From assembly GCA_029255685.2 (NCBI GenBank), contig CM055316.2, positions 76,010,861-76,074,860 of the forward strand: DNA of 64,000 nt, read 5' to 3'. Shown here one piece after another: positions 53,129-64,000 of the stretch (the first letter of the stretch is position 1; every line of letters starts with the position of its first letter). Position numbers and translations under genes: made by a program. Below the pieces are notes generated by a model. That model saw only the letters and a list, made by a program, of their open reading frames with translations. It searched no databases and had not been told where the DNA came from. This DNA is from Silene conica. Lineage: Eukaryota; Streptophyta; Magnoliopsida; Caryophyllales; Caryophyllaceae.

Positions 53129-53310
53129 GCTGTCCAAGGGCGGTACTGTCCGAAAACGCGGCCCATCCGGCCCAAATTTTTTAACGGGCTTGGGCATCAT
53201 TTTTTTTAAAAAAAATGGGTCAGGTGCTAATCCGACCCAACCTATTTTAGTAAATGGGTCGGGCATGGACAAGTGAAACATAAAACAGGCTGACCCGTCC
53301 GGCCCGCTAA
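53129..53310. mobile_element. hAT-like element, right end lost
   Basis: The left tip tagagctgtccaagggc resembles the tip of 45992-46602, and ggcccatccggccc words follow. No matching right end or duplication was found before the Helitron begins. Confidence 0.35.
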
Positions 53311-53404
53311 AGTAATATGAACAATCAATCAATCAATCAATCAATATCAATATATATAATTAAAGGAAGCTTTTTTCTAAGCACGTGGTAGTCTCCACCT
53401 TTTA

Positions 53405-54120
53405 CAAAACACTTAATTATAAATAATGATTTATTTACAATTTTTCTACTAGAATTAGGAAATAATTAATTATTTACAATTTTTCTATAAGAATTAGATA
53501 ATTAGTAAATTGTTGTTTAGATAATAATTTATTTATAATTTTCCTATTAGAATTAGAAAATAAGAAAACACTTAATTATAAATCATGATTTATTTACAAT
53601 TTTTCTACTAGAATTAGGAGATAATTAATTATTTACAATTTTTCTATTAGAATTAGAAAATTAGTAAATTGTTGTTTAGATAATAATTTATTTATAATTT
53701 TCCTATTAGAATTAGAAAATAAGAAAACACTTAATTATAAATAATGATTTATTTACAATTTTTCTACTAGAATTAGGAGATACTAAATTATTTACAATTT
53801 TTCTATTAGAATTAGAAAATTAGAAAATTGTTGTTTAGATAATAATTTATTTATAATTTTCCTATTAGAATTAGAAAATAAGAAATCACTTAATTATAAA
53901 TATGACTTATTTATAATTTTTCTACTAGAATTAGGAGATAATTAATTATTTACAATTTTTCTATTAGAATTAGAAAATTAGTAAATTGTTGTTTAGATAA
54001 TAATTTATTTATAATTTTCCTATTAGAATTAGAAAATAAGAAAATAATAAATTATTTACAACTTTTCTATTAGATTTAGAAAAATAAAAAAATACCTGAT
54101 TATTTACAATTTTCCTATTA
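53405..54120. repeat. minisatellite, about four units of 158 bp plus a partial unit
   Basis: Units starting acacttaattataaat recur near 53408, 53568, 53727 and 53885. Each contains tttacaatttttctactaga, attagtaaattgttgtttag and ttataattttcctattagaa in the same order. A shortened fifth unit follows to about 54120. Such arrays are common inside Helitrons. Confidence 0.85.
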
Positions 54121-55149
54121 GATTTAGCACATTATTATTCTTTAATATTTATATACTTACTATTTGAGTTTATTAACTTTATTCAACGTTTTTATTAAAA
54201 ATGAAAATCCGAAATGAATTAGAATAATTGATTTTTTACAAGTTTTTTATCTTAGGACATTATTCTTTAATATTTATATACTTACTATTTAAGGTTATTA
54301 ATATTATTCATCGTTTTTATTAAAAATGAAAATGGGAAAGCGTAAAAAATAACTAATTTAGTTTGTCTTCGTCTTAACATTAAAATGGGTAAAAAATAGT
54401 CTCACGGGGATATAAGAGTAATAAGACAAATCTTTTACTTTTTCTTATACATTATGTTCTTATCTTTTCCATATTACTGAATCATTCAAACTTAAAATGA
54501 ATACCTCCATCTTAATTAAATATGTGTAGAACTAATAAATGTTATTAGTTATATATTTAAGTCTAAACAAATTCTTATCTAAAAGGAACATTTGCGATCA
54601 ATCATATTCGACCAAATTAAGAGCAACACTACTATTTTTTGGTACAAGAGTAGCACTACTATTCAAGTGAGTATTATGCACTTTCGTACTTAACTATGCG
54701 AAAGAAATGAGATAATTTCTTTAATTAAGTAAAAAGAAAATAAGATAAACGTCAAATATAATATATTTCAGAGAAACCCCAAAAATGTCAAATTTGGATT
54801 TAATTAGTATAAATATAAATATTAAAAACCACAACGATGATGTAGATAGGTATTGAAGTAAAATAATTTTGTGGATGACATGTGTTTTAAATGGGTCTAT
54901 CAATGAATTGTTATCTATTTCTAAATAGGGTAAGTTGGGGCAAGTGGGTCAGGTGTTCTTTATTTAATTATTATGCAAGTGAGTCTTTTGTTCTTTATTT
55001 ATTGTTTCTTTTGTGTACTTTTCAACATTTCCTTGGTCTTTGTGTAGAACACAATAGATAACAAATGACCGAGACGGAGGGAGTAGTTTATTATAGTCTG
55101 TGTTCTTTTGTTTTTCCTCCATATTTTCAACTTATTCTTTACAGTGTGA

Positions 55150-56760
55150 CATTGTTGTATAGGGTAGGGGTTGATTTTAAATTGTATGTGTCCATTTGTT
55201 TAGGGATGGGGATAAATAGATCTCGAGGGAGGAGGTAAGTATCTTAGGGGATAGAGTTACTCTTCGACGACGTTTAAAAGTGTGATGTAAGTTGCACAAG
55301 AAAATGTCTATAGGTTAGAGTTGTTCAGGGATACGATTGATTTTGTTAGTCAAGTTGGGTAGTTATGTGTGAAGGGTATGCGAATATCTAAATGGTGTCG
55401 AAAAAAGTTGCGTATGTACTACATAATGATTAGAACAGCTGAGCAAGTACATAGGTAGATAAGTTTTATTTCAAAATTTTATTTTATGTGATAGTAACAG
55501 AGGCACATATGTTATGAAAAGAGTTTAAAAATCTCTATAGTAACATGTATGCATACTCAATTTTGATTGTTATAGGGCGGGATTTGATTTTACATTGGAT
55601 ATATCTATTGTTTCGAGCGGTGGGGGTAAATAGGTGTTGAGAGAGGAGGTAAGTGTCTTGGCCCTTGGAGGTAGGGTTATTCTACGACGTTGAAGAGTGT
55701 GAGAGTAGTACAAATAAATGTCGGTAGGTTGAGGTTTCCAGGAATACATTTTACAAATCATTTTAATGGTTACGTTGGTTAAGTGGGTGAGAAGGGTACT
55801 CCATGGGTAGGATTACTCCCTGACGTTTACGAGTGTGATTTAGAAGATTGAAAAATATATTCATATGTAGGTTGGGTGGAAAGCGTTGAATTTGTGAAAA
55901 AGTGGATAACATGAGATATTGATTGGAGAAGGTAAATGAATAAATTTTATTTGAAAATGTGTATTATATGAGAAAAGAACCGACAAATATAAAAATATAG
56001 GCTAAAAACATTTAAAATATCACATGTATAAACTCAATTTTGTTTATTTGTTGGACACAAAATTAAACAATCTAATGTTATACTCTCTTAGTCCTATTGA
56101 ATGCTCCATTGGGCCGGGGAATAATTTTTAATGTGGAATGACGTTATAGTGTTTTTTGTGGGAGTACTCTTGAAAATATTTAGGGGTGTGTATAAAAAGA
56201 TGTCCTAATGTGGAGTTGTAGTTGCAAATTTGCAATGATAACATTGTAAATATAAGAAATAGAAGAAGATATTTATGTCAATTATTTTATCAAGTATGGA
56301 AGAAAAACATTCGATTAAATTGTACAAAAATATAATGTGTGAATATTGGATAAAAATTAAGAAAGTATTTGTCATGTCAGTATTATATCGCGGTAGATAG
56401 GTAGATAGGTAGATAGGTCTGGAGGTATGAGGTAAGTATCTTGAGGATAAAATTATTTTTCGACATTTAAGAGTGTGATTTGAGAAGTATAAGTAAATAT
56501 AGATACAGTGGGGTTGTTCAGGGATGCGCATACGGTTAATTCTAATGGTCAAGTTGCTTAGTTGAGTGAAAAGGGTACGGACAATGCCTGAATGGTGTGG
56601 AAAATGGGGGGTATGTAGCAAGAAAACTGATGAAGTAGATGAATTTATTTCAAGGTTGTATTATGTGTAAATGACTTAGGCATAGATGTTATAAAAATAA
56701 GTTAAAAATCTCTGAAATATCATGTATGAAAACTCAATTGTGTTTTTTTTTCTTGTGAAG
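55150..56760. repeat. diverged triplicated segment inside the Helitron
   Basis: Three stretches (about 55150-55560, 55575-56030 and 56100-56760) share, in order, a ggaggtaagt(a/g)tctt word, cgac.ttaagagtgtga, ggttgttcagggat, aagggtac and aaaatct...aatatcatgtat. Diverged enough that the duplication is old. Open frames here look non-coding. Confidence 0.5.
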
Positions 56761-57541
56761 CACAAAAATAAGTAATCAAATGTTAATAAATATCATGTCA
56801 ATATAGTATTGTTAACGTTTAACTATGTTACTTTTTTGTCTTGGTGATTAAAAAAAACACCGTGATTTGAATTTTACACCAAATTTCGATGTAACATCAC
56901 GAGTGTTGCATCCACCGTTCATTCCTTAATACTTCTCTCATACCTCTTTTGTTAACCAAACAAAAAAATTGCATGTTTTTGTTTTCCTAATCAAGGATTT
57001 CTCATTCAAACAAGATCGGTTTTGAAAGCAGAAATTAGCTAGGTTCCTGATAAATGGATAAACTTTTCAAAGGGAGAGCTAACATTGATGGATAAGTTTG
57101 GGTGTTTTGTGAAGAAGGGGTCACTTGAATATTTTAGGTGTATATTGGAAGCTATGAAAGAGTGTCGATGATGAGTTAGATGGTTGTTTGAGGTAGCAAT
57201 AAAGATGACTAAATCGCATTTGATGATTAATTTCATGATAGGTTAGTAGGTGTGGTTTTGGATTGTGGACCGTTTCATGTGTTGTTTGAAGAGTAAGAGT
57301 AGTGGTTTGAAGGGTTCTTTCGTGTGGTACTGTAGATTATTGTGGCGAGTTGGTGGTAACATTAATGAAAGAAATAAATATAAATGAGGTAATTTTTTTA
57401 ACAAAATAACACATGTATAGAACGAACTAATACTATTTTTATATTAAAAACTTATGATTTACATTTGATTTACATGTTGAAAATTTTATGAATACCACAA
57501 ATTAATTTAGTATCCGTGCATCCCACGGGCAAAAATACTAG

Positions 57542-57731
57542 TTAGTAATAATTAATAACAGGTTTAGAAATTAGAACCGATGAATGAATATTTTGAAAAG
57601 TGAAAACGATTGAAAGCGTTATTTATTGATGTTAAGAACTAAGAACTTAATTCAATATTGGCATTGCAAGTTTATCGCGTTGCTAATTACTTAATTAAAA
57701 ATTTCTCAGAAGTTAACAGAAAAATATGACC
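57542..57731. other. short intergenic spacer
   Basis: AT-rich, between the Helitron and the next hAT element. No gene seen. Confidence 0.4.
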
Positions 57732-57739
57732 CCGATAAC

Positions 57740-58415
57740 TAGGACTGAGCAAAACCGGATATCCGATCCGGTTTTAGCATTCGGATCGGATATCCAAATT
57801 TGAAATTCTCAATTTTGGTGATCCACATCCGATCCGAATATTTCGGATATCCAATAATCTGGAATCCAAAAATTCGGATATCCAGATTTCGGAAACCGGA
57901 TTTGATCCAGATTTAAAAGTAAAAAAAGTTCCACAAAAGTTATTGGGCTATTGGTCAATGTGTTGTTGCAAACTAAAACTAAAGGCAATTTCAGTCCATT
58001 TCACATTTTGCAACCCACTTTAAAAGGGGTTTTCGATGACATAAATTACAAGTTTTGAATCTTGATCGCATAAATTATTAAATTACAAGTCTTGATCGCA
58101 TGAATTATTAAATTAAAAGTCCCGATAGCATGAATTATTAAATTACGAGTCTTTATTAAAAATTTCAAATATGTCTAAAATCCGCATAAACTAAACATGA
58201 AGTTTCTAAACATTTTTATATAATTTTTTAAAATTCGGATCGGATTCGGATATCCACTTTTATGAAAATCTCGATCCACATCCGGTCCAGTTTATTCGGA
58301 AAAAACCGGATCGGAAATCCATTTTAAACGGTATCCATATATTCGGAATTTTTTTTCCGGAATTCGGATCGGATTCGGATAAAAATTCGTATCAGATTAT
58401 TTTTGCTCAGCCCTA
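57740..58415. mobile_element. non-autonomous hAT element, 676 bp
   Basis: The ends taggactgagcaaaa and ttttgctcagccct(a) are inverted repeats, flanked by a perfect 8-bp duplication ccgataac (57732-57739 and 58416-58423). Subterminal parts are dense in ggatatccgatccgg and attcggatcgg words. A triplet of aaattacaagtcttgatcgc-like repeats lies in the centre (about 58080-58150). Confidence 0.85.
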
Positions 58416-58514
58416 CCGATAACCCACAGATTGCCCGAATTTAGCCGTTGGGCAGGTAAGGGCAAGGAGAAGTGACCCATTACTTCGGCTCAACCCATCC
58501 GTTATAGTTTTATA

Positions 58515-58945
58515 TAGGGCTGTACAAATATTGACCCGGACCGGACCGGACCGAACACCTAGAGGTCCGGTCCACGGGTCTTCAAAATGTAGAGAACCGG
58601 TCCGTGGTCCTAGCCAGTCTAAACCCGCGGGTTAACCCTTTGGACCGGATGCATATAATTTCGTGATTTTTTTTTTAGTATTTGTTAAACTTAGAATTTG
58701 AAATTTCCAAACTTCTTTATTAATATTTGCACATAATCTTGTAAGTTATCAATTATCATAATTTTCAATTTTCAATATTTACATATTAAACTACTTCTTT
58801 ATTAAGATTTATAAGACTATATAAGAGATTTTGCTTTAACTTTTAAGATTTATAAAAGACGTGTGCATAATATAACTTTTATAGGACATATTTCTCCTTT
58901 TCGACCCAGCCCATATCCAACCCGAACCCGCGTTTAGACAGCTTA
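58515..58945. mobile_element. hAT-like non-autonomous element
   Basis: The left tip tagggctgtacaaat and the right tip gtttagacagctta are diverged inverted repeats. The left part is filled with ggaccgg words. No clear 8-bp duplication, so provisional. Confidence 0.45.
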
Positions 58946-59039
58946 TACTATTACCATGCAAGAAAAATAAATTCCATGTACAAAAATAATAGGGGTAATT
59001 GCGTCAGAACACAACGCAATCAGATTTTTATTAAAACGC

Positions 59040-59116
59040 CACTCTTTCTCCTCGAACAAATTTACAACTGAATTTCACCTTCTCAATTTCTAGGGTTCTA
59101 TCAAATTTTTCTCAAG
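59040..59116 (+). other. 5'UTR exon of the RS splicing-factor gene
   Basis: A typical plant leader text (ccactctttctcctcgaac, ctagggttct) ends at ctcaag|gtgaattc, a good donor site (intron from 59117). The acceptor tttcag ends at 60743, two bases before the ATG at 60745. The transcription start is approximate. Confidence 0.55.
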
Positions 59117-59827
59117 GTGAATTCCCCTTTTAATCTAATCTCTTATTGTTAATTGTAATCTAAGTTTATTCATCATTTGTTTTTGTTGATGGAATCCTGT
59201 AGTTCTGTTGTTAAAATTTTTGAATTTTATGCAATGTGTTGTAGATCTAGAATTTATGAACAGTTCTATTTCTTGATTATGCGATTGTTTCTCCCAATTG
59301 CGATACCTGGAGTAGCAGTCATTCGACGCAGTTCTCGATTTAATTTTTCTTTTGTTTAATGTTATGATGAATTCTGTTGAAAAAAATTAATTGAATTTTA
59401 TTTGTTTGTATACTTTGAATGAGAGATTTCTTAGTTATTTACATGGTATTGCCGATGTAAGTGTTGTAATTCTTAGGGTTTAATAAGATTGTTGTCAGAT
59501 TACTGTGAGCGGAAATTTAATGTATTTGGTAAGCTTTCTAGTGTGACGTCTTGATATGCAAACGTATTTACTTGACGAATGCTTAGTAATAGAAAGCATG
59601 CCTTGAACACATCTAGGCGCAAGGCGTTATTAGGTGCTAGCTATAATGCTTAGGGCTTGCTTGGGATGGGGTAATTATTACGAGAGTATAGTTATTATCA
59701 GAGTAATAGAGCCTAAATGAACTAAAAAATGAAGGAAAGTGATGGTGTTTGGAGATGGAAATGGGGAAAGATAGTGTAATAGTCCCTTCATTAAGGGAGT
59801 AAAGTTACTTACTTCTCTCCTAAGTAA

Positions 59828-59994
59828 CACAAATTCTCATTTGTGACGGATATATCCGTTGTAAGCTTGCGACGGGTCAAATACTGCCCATGTGAATAGA
59901 TAAGACAAAAGAAGAATGCCTTGGGAATATCAATCTATTGTCTTATCTATTCACATGGATAGTATTTGACCCGTCACAAGGAAGACTTATTGAG
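59828..59994. mobile_element. Mutator-type MITE relative in the 5'UTR intron
   Basis: acaaattctcatttgtgacgg at the left and cccgtcacaaggaagactta at the right resemble the 4605-4800 ends; taagtaa flanks both sides (59821-59827 and 59995-60001), perhaps part of a 9-bp duplication. The interior is a long fold-back (gtgaatagataagacaa and its inverse). Confidence 0.55.
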
Positions 59995-60152
59995 TAAGTA
60001 ATGTACCTCCATATGGGTGTAATAATTCCTTCCTCACCTCCTCCTTTCATCCAGCTTGTGACGGATATACCCGTCACAAGGAAGACTTATTGAGTAAGTA
60101 TTGTACCTCCATATGGGTGTAATAATTCCTTCCTCACCTCCTCCTTTCATCC
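59970..60152. repeat. 100-bp tandem duplication in the 5'UTR intron
   Basis: cccgtcacaaggaagactta through ctcctttcatcc occurs at 59970-60052 and again at 60070-60152, offset exactly 100 bases, with one difference (gtaatgt/gtattgt). It includes the right end of the neighbouring MITE. Confidence 0.85.
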
Positions 60153-60744
60153 TCCACAACTACCACTAACCACCAATCTCCTCCCATTTCTTGGGTTGGT
60201 TGATAAGGCACATCAGATTCAGCTAGCATATGGTAAATTGAGAATTTGAGCCACTTATTATGCAATATGCTTAATTTTTGTTCAAGTTTTTTTTTGGTTT
60301 ACCCTTTTGAATGACCATTGTCCCTAGCTTTTACAATCTAGATAAGTAAATCCCGGTCCTCTTTACAAAAAAAGGCCTTTGTTTCTCGTAATATTGTTTT
60401 TTCAATATATGGAGTATAATGCTGTTTACAAAAATTGTGAGCCTCATGTGCATGAGGCTACGCCTTTGCTTGCTCATGGTATCATGGAAATTCGTGCATT
60501 TCCAAACTAACAATTCACATATTGAAGTACATAACTAATAGCACATTTTTTTAGTAGAGTTTCATCGTTTATCAGTGTAGATGTGTTGGTCTTCTCATGT
60601 TTGTTGTCAACAAAAATTAGAGACATGCTGTGTGTAGGTCACAGGACAGCCGTGGTTTATCACTGAAAATACCTGATCATCATCCTGCATATTGATTGTT
60701 TGAAGTTGTTTGTATAATTTGCTTGGAAATTTTCACGTTTCAGG

Positions 60745-63700
60745 ATGATGAGGCCAATCTTTTGTGGGAACTTCGACTTTGAAGCCCGTTCATCAGATTT
60801 GGAACGTCTTTTTAAGCGTTATGGCACGGTTGATAGAGTTGATATGAAATCTGGTAATTATATCTTTTTGATTGTCTGACAATCACTGGTGCATTTACAT
60901 TGTTCAGTTTCACTCTAAAGTTTGGTGAAACAATTTGTCTTTTAGTTCATAAGTTTTTTACGGGTGAACACTAATAGGAACTTGTCAAAACTATAAAAGG
61001 AGACGTGACAGTTTCCTGCCCGTGACAGATAAATGATTTGGGATGTTGTCTGTCTATAAATAGGATTGATAAATTATCCGATCTTCTTTATCTGTTGTTA
61101 GCAAGAGTGACATTAGTTTCTTTGAAGGAAAAGAATCTAGGAATAACTTGAAATAGCTCTCCTGTTTCATGTGATGTTGGCAGTTGCCTTTAAATTTTTT
61201 AGCTTCCTCAAACGTTTATTTGTTCTAATTTTCATATGCACCTCGTTGCCCTGTCTATAGTAGAACTAGTATCACTTCACCTTCTTGTTTCACTTTTTTT
61301 TTGGGTTTGTTGAATTCCTGCTCTAGGAAGTTAGCAACATTCTTGAGTTCAATCTGCATTGTTTTCCGAAATATGAAAGAAGACATGGCAGTTGTCTTCC
61401 CAGTCAAGGTAAATATTGTTGGATAAATTGCATTGTGGACCTGCGGCTTTCCTTAATTATAAAGATGGTTTTGTATTGTGGCAAATCTGGCAATCAAGTC
61501 GACACCAGATTGGTCTCCTTCCTGCTAACTTCAACCATCTGGGAGCTACTATGTTTCAGAAGTTCATAACTTTTGACGATGGTCCTGCAAAGATAGAGCA
61601 ACAGATCTTCCCTTCTTGGCTCCTTCCTTGCCCAGTGTTGCCATAGGGGTTCAAGACTGTTTAAAAAGTGGTTTTATAAAAGTTTAAACCCCCGTACTCA
61701 ATGATTTCTTTGACGCAGGATTGTCTTGTATTTCTGGCCTGTCTGTCTTTCCTCTCCTTCCTCAAGGAGAGCCCGTCTGATCCATTCCGATGGCACTCCT
61801 ATCATATAGTTGCACCAGACACCATTGTCTTCCATTCCATTCCTTGTGACATTTGTCCAGGGTCTAATCTCAGACATGTTTCACGGTACTTAATGCCGAC
61901 CTCACAATGGAGGCAGCAGCATACTCGGAGATGCCTCCCTTATCCCTGACATACCATGACATTCACTTTTGGAATTTGTCCTTGACATCATTTAGTCCAA
62001 TTCAGAAGGTCTGTTGATAAATACACATAGCTTTCTAAATTTAACTGGTTTATAGAACTTTGGTTAAGGATTTTTTTTAATTATATACTTGATATATAAA
62101 ACTTTTGGCAGGGATATGATACAAGTTCAATGGGGTAGTTCTGAAGGTGTTGATCAAGCTTAATTGAGCATTACCTCTCAGTTCCATATGCTGATATCTT
62201 GTTCTGTATTTCTTGTTTTTATAGGATTTGCATTCATATACATGGAGGATGAGAGAGATGCTGAATATGCCATTCGAGCACTTGACCATATAGAATATGG
62301 TAGGAAAGGGAGGAGACTGCGTGTCGAGTGGACAAAGGTAATTCCTGAAGAAGATCTGTAAAATTCGGTTCATATAAATCAAGATATTCTCTCTGTTTTG
62401 CTCCGTTGTCTTTTTTATTTTTATTTTTCATTTTGCTTTGTTGCTGTAGCATGAACGAGGTGGCAGAAAGCCTGTCAGTACAAAAAAATCAGCTAATCTG
62501 AGGCCTTCTAAAACGCTGTTTGTGATCAACTTCCCGTATCAAACTCAAACAAGAGACTTGGAAAGACACTTTGATCCATATGGGAAGATTGCAAATGTTA
62601 GGATCCGGAAAAATTTCGCATTTGTTCAGTATGAATTTCTGGAAGATGCCATTAAGGCTCTGGAAGCCACAAATATGAGGTCAGTGTATGTACAACACAA
62701 TTGTTGCTAAACCTATTGTAACTCCCTGGTGGGCTAAATGAATCTCTTTTATCTTCCGTGTGCAGCAAGTTTCTTGATCGAGTTATCACGGTGGAATATT
62801 CTGCCCGTGGTGATGACGATGACAATAGAAGGAATGGCCGTAGCCCTGACAGGAGAGATCGTGATAGGTCACCTGACAGGAGGAGACGCTCGCCAAGTCC
62901 TCACAAGAGACTCCGAAGGAGTCCTGACTATGGAGCCGGCTCCAGCCCTCTTGCCTATAGAAGAGAGAGAGCTAGCCCTGTATATGGGAATCAATCAAGC
63001 CGTAGTCCTCGTCGAGTAGAGAGAGGCAGTCTTGATTACAACCGTAAAAGGAGTCTTAGTCCTCGGAGGGACAGAAGATCGTCTCCCGTGTACCGTGGCC
63101 GTGGCCGAAGTAGGAGTCGTAGTCCTCTCAGAGTAGAGAAAAATGGGGATGCTTATGGTCGTCAACCAAGCTTGAACGCCAGTGATGTGGAAGAAGGGGC
63201 CATTCTTGATGAGAGAAATGGGAAGGGCTATGGTCGCCAGCCAAGCTTGGACACCAGTGATAGGGAAGAAGGGGCCATTCTTGATGAGAGAAATGGGAAG
63301 GGCTATGGTCGCCAGCCAAGCTTGGACACCAGTGATAGGGAAGAAGGTGCCATTCTTGACGATGATCCAGAACCGGCCAGTCCTATTAGAAAATCTATTT
63401 CGAGAGACAGGCCTATTCGTGAAACCAGAAGCCCTGTTGATGAGAGATATAGGTATATCTCCCTTATTTGTAATCACATATATGTTTAATTCTCAACAAT
63501 ACTCATTCTGAGCAAAACTCTTTCATGCACTTGCCAGCTAATCGATTGGGCAAGGCATTTGGTTGCGTGCTTTTGACTTTGGTTCAAAAATTCATCTCCG
63601 TCAAAACATCAAAACTACCCTAGGACATCCTTTGCATTAAAAACAATATTCTATTCATATGGTTATGCTTGAGTCGATGTGTGTGATCATTTAGGTGTGT

Positions 63701-63828
63701 GATCACTTGTGTCAAAATTCTGTAGCAACAAAACTGTTTTGACTCAAAAAATAATACTTACTCGTGCTGTTTTCTTTGTTTATCTGTGCAGTCGGTCACC
63801 TCCGAGAAGGGAACGATCACAATCTTGA
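60745..63828 (+). CDS. RS-subfamily SR splicing factor (RS31/RS40/RS41 type)
   Basis: Coding exons 60745-60853, 62225-62337, 62450-62679, 62766-63452 and 63792-63828 keep frame across GT-AG introns; 391 residues. RRM1 begins at once ([10 protein letters not shown] as RNP2; [20 protein letters not shown] with RNP1), RRM2 has [20 protein letters not shown] and [14 protein letters not shown], and the rest is an Arg/Ser/Pro/Asp-rich tail ([20 protein letters not shown], later SRSRSP, end [10 protein letters not shown]). This two-RRM layout without zinc knuckle is specific to the plant RS subfamily, which acts in the nucleus in splice-site choice. The tail holds three 25-residue repeats (GRQPSLxxSDxEEGAILD). 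The long intron 60854-62224 is where relatives make alternative, often non-productive, transcripts. MMRP has two possible ATGs; I use the first. Confidence 0.88.
63145..63369 (+). repeat. three 75-bp in-frame tandem repeats in the RS tail
   Basis: Units start at 63145, 63220 and 63295 (gggaagggctatggtcgcca in the last two). Units 2 and 3 are almost identical; the first is more diverged. Each encodes 25 residues with the core [17 protein letters not shown], adding acidic and Ser residues to the tail. Confidence 0.92.
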
Positions 63829-64000
63829 TCTTTCAATGGCAGTTGAACATTTTGGTGGTGGCTGTGGAGGCGTGGAGCTGTATGCTTGTCCGTTGTCTAC
63901 TTCCTATGACGAGCTTCGTGTTATCTGCCAGACTGTTAGTAGCTTGTAGTGAATGTCTGTCTGTATTCATGTGTTTGTAAGGCAAAATGGTTACTTTTGT
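63829..64000 (+). other. 3' end of the RS gene, probable 3'UTR
   Basis: Follows the stop codon directly and has no coding signal in frame. No poly(A) signal can be assigned with confidence; the window ends here. Confidence 0.45.

Larger units (their letters stand above)
53347..57541 (+). mobile_element. putative non-autonomous Helitron, about 4.2 kb
   Basis: The right end is ccgtgcatcccacgg, a 5-bp-stem hairpin, followed by gcaaaaatactag and then T. The left end is A then tcaatatatataattaaagg. This fits Helitron rules: 5' TC, hairpin 3' end with CTAG, insertion between A and T, no target duplication. Inside are a 158-bp minisatellite near the left end and a diverged triplicated segment (about 55150-56760). 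No Rep/helicase is encoded. The right end is convincing; the left end could be a few bases off. Confidence 0.65.

Noticed and set aside
56205..56621. 138-residue minus-strand frame in the Helitron
   Set aside because: Repetitive, His/Ile/Leu/Tyr-rich text across the triplicated segment with no domain; not a captured gene.
61416..61949. two open frames in the long intron of the RS gene
   Set aside because: No recognisable domain, and both lie between exons joined by phase and homology.
1..64000. a bacterial-style defence or biosynthetic gene system
   Set aside because: All genes are spliced or plant-type and unrelated in function. The only clustered system is the CBF-like array.

Overview
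This is a plant nuclear sequence. It shows spliced genes with GT-AG introns, a DREB1/CBF-type AP2/ERF array, a plant RS-subfamily splicing factor, an F-box/LRR/FBD-like gene and a plant TraB-domain gene, set in AT-rich DNA full of plant transposons. The genes are eudicot-like. The repeat styles made me think of Caryophyllales, but that is only an impression. No organellar, viral or bacterial gene block is visible.

Layout. Positions 1-9,000 are intergenic and consist of nested transposons: CACTA subterminal repeats, a CACTA mini-element inside an older MITE, a 5'-truncated LINE, a Mutator-type MITE, a Cassandra-type solo LTR, a hAT element and Stowaway MITEs. Positions 9,171-35,530 hold five intact, intronless DREB1/CBF-like genes, all on the minus strand (9171-9815, 13828-14496, 20500-21159, 30096-30734, 34401-35060). 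Each carries a conserved promoter (TATA box plus CGCG/CAMTA-type box) and a conserved block of about 0.5-1.2 kb beyond its stop codon. A 5.2-kb Copia retrotransposon (24590-29780) sits in the 3' block of copy 4, and parts of the spacers between copies 3, 4 and 5 are themselves duplicated.

Positions 37,248-45,667 are a seven-exon TraB-domain gene on the plus strand. Its first intron holds a full-length 5.5-kb Copia element (37921-43397) with LTRs that look identical and one uninterrupted 1,560-codon gag-pol frame. Positions 48,569-50,587 are a three-exon F-box/LRR gene with a 292-bp TRIM element in intron 2. Degraded LINE RNase H fragments follow. Positions 53,347-57,541 look like a non-autonomous Helitron with a 158-bp minisatellite, followed by two hAT-type elements. 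Positions 59,040-63,828 are an RS31/RS40/RS41-type SR splicing factor gene with a 5'UTR intron, two RRMs and an RS domain containing three 75-bp in-frame repeats.

How it fits together. The CBF-like copies are probably stress-responsive transcription factors amplified by tandem duplication. All five have Leu instead of Glu at AP2 position 19 and share the CGCG promoter box, while copies 4 and 5 have lost the CAGCTG E-box kept by copies 1-3. The TraB, F-box and SR genes are unrelated single genes. Most of the remaining sequence is explained by transposons whose borders can be placed by target-site duplications.
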